From contig NZ_JAHOEA010000054.1 in assembly GCF_019127135.1 (NCBI RefSeq), positions 1 through 23,418 of the forward strand: DNA of 23,418 nt, given 5' to 3'. Source of the DNA: Segatella copri (lineage in GTDB: Bacteria > Bacteroidota > Bacteroidia > Bacteroidales > Bacteroidaceae). The notes under the pieces are model-generated. The model was given only the letters and a program-made list of their open reading frames with translations. It did no database searches and was not told the origin of the DNA. Position numbers and translations under genes: made by a program. Shown piece after piece: positions 21,415 through 23,418 of this stretch (positions are counted from its first letter, which is position 1; the number at the start of each line of letters is the position of its first letter).

Positions 21415-22191
21415 ATGAATTCATTATTTCTCTTACAGTTTGCATGTTTCATATTCATGCTCATCAATGCCTTCATCGTGGCTGTCTCTTGTCTGCATGT
21501 AAGATGGGAGAACAAGCGGTATGAGCGTTCACGATGGATGATTGTTGTCGCCTTGTTAGGACTGGCGATACAATATGTCATACAGATGGGATTCGGCTTC
21601 CGTGCTGCTGACGACAGTCTTGGGGCTGTCGTTAACATTCTCGTCTATACGCCCTGTTTTTCGCTTATATCCATGGGAATCTACAACATAGAAACCATCC
21701 GTACCAACCTCAGAAAGATGATACTGATGTGCAGTGGTATTTATGCTGCCATCATTGTGGTCTTTTGCGTGGGTATCAGTCTCCATCATAGCCTGTATAT
21801 CAGAGAAGGGCTTTATATTATGCTGGCTCTGTTCTGCGTAAGTGTCATCTATTGCATATCCATGATTGTCAGGGAGATGATGAGGCGCAGGAACTTGCTG
21901 GAAACGATGGCAGCAACAGATATGTTGCCCTATGTGAGGTATTCGCGTGCAAGTGTAGTCATTCTATGGCTCGCAGTTCTCGCTATGCCAGTTGCCATCT
22001 TTTCTACCACCTTATTATATATAGTGGGTCCTGCCGTATTGCTTGCCCTGCTGTTCTTCAATCTTACGTTTATCGCTCTCGGCAGCAGTTATATCCCTAC
22101 CGAAGAACTCCTGGACAAGGAAGAGGAAGGCTATGCCTTAGCGAGAACTAAATATAGGTATGGGGGGGGTACATTCTGCCAAGCAGTATAA
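21415..22191 (+). CDS. Seven-TM half of a membrane-bound AraC regulator
   Basis: As read, 258 residues with seven hydrophobic helices (about 3-25, 41-62, 69-90, 101-122, 131-152, 180-200, 202-224) and a short acidic tail. At the G8 tract (22162-22169) the frame continues for only a few codons to a TAA at 22189. With one G fewer it would join the downstream AraC frame to give a 392-residue protein, a size and layout seen for membrane-anchored AraC-type regulators in Prevotella and Bacteroides. So this is probably the sensor half of one gene, switched off or miscalled by a one-base slip. It could still make a stand-alone membrane protein, which would lack a DNA-binding part. Ligand unknown. Confidence 0.75.
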   Translation: MNSLFLLQFACFIFMLINAFIVAVSCLHVRWENKRYERSRWMIVVALLGLAIQYVIQMGFGFRAADDSLGAVVNILVYTPCFSLISMGIYNIETIRTNLRKMILMCSGIYAAIIVVFCVGISLHHSLYIREGLYIMLALFCVSVIYCISMIVREMMRRRNLLETMAATDMLPYVRYSRASVVILWLAVLAMPVAIFSTTLLYIVGPAVLLALLFFNLTFIALGSSYIPTEELLDKEEEGYALARTKYRYGGGTFCQAV

Positions 22192-22594
22192 TTCTGTAGG
22201 CAGTATAGAATCTTTACAGTTAATTTCCGACGAGCGCAGAGATTTCATCCAGAAGAGTCTTGATGACTGGTGTGAGAATTTAGGATATAAGGACTGTAAT
22301 GTAAACATACTGACACTTTCCCGTACGCTTTGTATCTCAAAGAACGAACTGAGCCAGTTCTTCGACCAATGCCTGCACTCTAACTTCCGAATATGGCTCA
22401 GCGAGATTCGTTTCAACGCTGCCAAAAAGATGATGTTGGAATATCCAGATTATAGCAACGACATCATTTCAGCCGAGTGTGGATTCTCTTGTCGAACTCA
22501 TCTTTACCGAATCTTCAAGACAAAAGAAGGCTGTTCTCCTACCGAATGGAGAGACTTCTACTCTACAGATGCAGCACAAAATGATTCAAATTGA
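22160..22594 (+). CDS. AraC-type DNA-binding half of the split regulator
   Basis: As read, 144 residues opening with an ATG that runs straight into the G tract. The C-terminal two-thirds is an AraC/XylS double helix-turn-helix: LTLSRTLCISKNELSQFF (first HTH) and DIISAECGFSCRTHLYRIFK with CSPTEWRDF (second HTH and closing helix). The 28-residue linker before it has no fold signature. It overlaps the seven-TM frame by 32 bases. A poor ribosome site (ATAGGT) precedes the ATG, so independent translation is possible but doubtful. The continuous G7 form is the more natural protein. A terminator follows at 22655. Confidence 0.75.
   Translation: MGGVHSAKQYNSVGSIESLQLISDERRDFIQKSLDDWCENLGYKDCNVNILTLSRTLCISKNELSQFFDQCLHSNFRIWLSEIRFNAAKKMMLEYPDYSNDIISAECGFSCRTHLYRIFKTKEGCSPTEWRDFYSTDAAQNDSN
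22162..22169. repeat. Run of eight G at the frame break
   Basis: Eight consecutive G in AT-rich DNA, placed between the membrane part and the DNA-binding part of one apparent gene. G8 stops the long protein; G7 restores it. Such tracts slip during replication, and they are also a common site of sequencing error. Confidence 0.9.
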
Positions 22595-22654
22595 GCCTAA
22601 TCATTTTTTCGTAAAATACCAAAGAAAAAGCAAAATTTTTATCGAAAAATAGCC

Positions 22655-22692
22655 AAAAAGGTGTCGCATTCCTATGAATGCGACACCTTTTT
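22655..22692 (+). terminator. 17-bp hairpin terminator after the split regulator
   Basis: AAAAAGGTGTCGCATTC (22655-22671) pairs perfectly with GAATGCGACACCTTTTT (22676-22692) around a 4-base loop, ending in five T. The symmetric A/T ends could also work on the minus strand. Confidence 0.8.
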
Positions 22693-22737
22693 GATAGGAA
22701 TGCGACACCTGAACAGGGGAAGTAGACACCTTTTTTT
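22659..22737. repeat. Alternative pairing partners of the terminator arm
   Basis: The arm AGGTGTCGCATTCCTAT (22659-22675) is also perfectly complementary to ATAGGAATGCGACACCT at 22694-22710. Its 5' part (22655-22665) also pairs with GACACCTTTTT at 22725-22735. Three copies of the GACACCT motif therefore compete for one arm. Confidence 0.7.
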
Positions 22738-22749
22738 AGAGAAAAACAC

Positions 22750-22757
22750 TATATTTG
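22750..22757 (+). promoter_or_regulatory. -7 box of the small membrane-protein gene
   Basis: TATATTTG fits the consensus but ends only four bases before the ATG at 22762. The usual start, 6-7 bases downstream, would fall at or inside the start codon, giving a leaderless or nearly leaderless message. No TTTG lies at the expected upstream distance. Confidence 0.4.
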
Positions 22758-22761
22758 CACC

Positions 22762-23007
22762 ATGAAAGAATTATTAGAAACCATACCAAGGATAGAATTA
22801 GCCCTGATTATCATCGGGGTGTTTGCACTCATGTTAGGCATCCTTTTTGGATATGTCATGATACATGAGTACAGGATGTATCTTGAGGATCATTGGAAAG
22901 CTCGCTTCAGCTTTCGTGATTTCTTCAAGCAGGAACAGTTTTATATCTTTCTATTTCTGGTATCCATATTCATCATGCTGTTAAACCTCTTGTATTTCCT
23001 GGAGTGA
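22762..23007 (+). CDS. Small two-TM membrane protein
   Basis: An 81-residue protein of unknown family. It has two hydrophobic helices, about 11-34 (IELALIIIGVFALMLGILFGYVMI, abbreviated by position) and 59-79, joined by a basic and aromatic loop (HEYRMYLEDHW to FRDFFKQEQ). The start ATG lies four bases after a -7 box, so translation may be leaderless. It is followed after about 80 bp by an outer-membrane protein gene on the same strand; no terminator is evident between them. I do not recognise a function. Confidence 0.6.
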   Translation: MKELLETIPRIELALIIIGVFALMLGILFGYVMIHEYRMYLEDHWKARFSFRDFFKQEQFYIFLFLVSIFIMLLNLLYFLE

Positions 23008-23090
23008 GTTTCGGCTAGAATGAATTAGCTTTATGGTGGATATTTGTCCTGTTATTGGAGATAGATCTTTATTCTTACGATAAAAAATGA

Positions 23091-23418
23091 ATGAATGATA
23101 TGATAAATTATTTGACAACGAAAAATCGATTGCTGGTCGCATTGCTTGCTTTTATTCTTCCATTTTCTTTTGCGAAAGCAGAAGTAAAAGAAGATGGAAA
23201 GGCGGGGCAGCAAGGCTGGTACGTCGGAGTAGAGGGTGGAATGCCTTTCGGTTTCTCTACTTTCTCAAGTTTCGGACATGACAAGACGCAGCTCGGTTGG
23301 GCTGCTGGCTTATATGGGGGCTATCGTTTCAACTCCATCTTCTCGGCTGAGTTATCTGCCATGTATGGAGAAATGAACTTGTCGGCACAAGACTGTTGCG
23401 TAGAACGTAACTATTGGT
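23091..23418 (+). CDS. Outer-membrane beta-barrel protein, N-terminal part
   Basis: Truncated by the window end. The frame opens at ATG 23091 or, in the same frame, ATG 23100; the second gives a cleaner signal peptide (MINYLTTKNRLLVALLAFIL, then PFSFAKAE). The mature part begins with GWYVGVEGGMPFGFSTF and continues with alternating aromatic and small residues (GWAAGLYGGYRFNSIFSAEL), typical of strands of OmpA/porin-type beta-barrels. It would sit in the outer membrane. Whether a C-terminal peptidoglycan-binding domain follows cannot be seen. A poor -7 match (GATATTTG, about 23032-23039) lies upstream. Confidence 0.6.
   Translation, partial: MNDMINYLTTKNRLLVALLAFILPFSFAKAEVKEDGKAGQQGWYVGVEGGMPFGFSTFSSFGHDKTQLGWAAGLYGGYRFNSIFSAELSAMYGEMNLSAQDCCVERNYW

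Noticed and set aside
22655..22737. GACACCT repeats considered as a CRISPR-like array
   Set aside because: Unit spacing is irregular, copies are short and include inverted pairs; no spacers or cas genes are present.

Overview
The window reads as chromosomal DNA from a gut-type Bacteroidota, most likely Prevotellaceae of the Segatella (Prevotella) copri kind. The evidence is the Bacteroidota promoter signature (TTTG, about 20 bases, TAnnTTTG) ahead of many transcription units, a hybrid two-component system (HTCS) beside glycoside hydrolases, DUF4230 and DUF4738-like lipoproteins, and A-rich leaders without strong Shine-Dalgarno sites. The genus is inferred from protein style only. I see no rRNA, tRNA, CRISPR array, insertion sequence or phage gene.

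Layout. 1-405 is non-coding: a hairpin-rich REP-like element, a possible leftward promoter, then a good rightward promoter. 406-2950 is a four-gene membrane-lipid operon: PgpA-like phosphatase, CDP-alcohol phosphatidyltransferase, PAP2/Aur1-like enzyme and GtrA-like protein. This gene set matches the phosphoinositol/inositol-sphingolipid clusters known in Bacteroides. 3320-4336 encodes a LacI-family regulator. 4418-8554 encodes a 1378-residue HTCS. 8669-17392 holds a PA14-containing GH31, a GH2, a second (YicI-like) GH31 and a GNAT acetyltransferase. The set suggests trimming of xyloglucan-type oligosaccharides in the periplasm under HTCS control, without SusC/SusD. On the minus strand, 20347-17631 is a three-gene operon: DUF4230 lipoprotein, membrane-anchored DUF4230 protein and an AGCS sodium/amino-acid symporter. 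20719-23418 carries a DUF4738-like lipoprotein, a seven-TM/AraC regulator split in two at a run of eight G, a small two-TM protein, and the start of an outer-membrane beta-barrel protein cut by the window end.

The most interesting material is between genes. (1) Two putative ~85-100 nt RNAs (minus 3131-3047; plus 17493-17595) share architecture. Each has a LacI-type palindrome (GTAAACGTTTGC or GCAAACGTTTGC) upstream of its promoter, with centres about 11 bp apart in relative position. One palindrome also overlaps the lacI-family gene's own promoter, so a LacI regulator with a small-RNA output is plausible. A third, promoter-less relative lies near 20555-20626. (2) A separate minus-strand element (14299-14214) folds as a three-stem junction, and the promoter's predicted start falls at the first base of the closing stem. 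(3) The G8 tract would give one continuous 392-residue membrane-bound AraC regulator if it had seven G, so it is a candidate phase-variable switch or a sequencing error. (4) Several tandem or inverted repeats sit at regulator and enzyme promoters. All RNA and regulatory calls come from reading the sequence alone.
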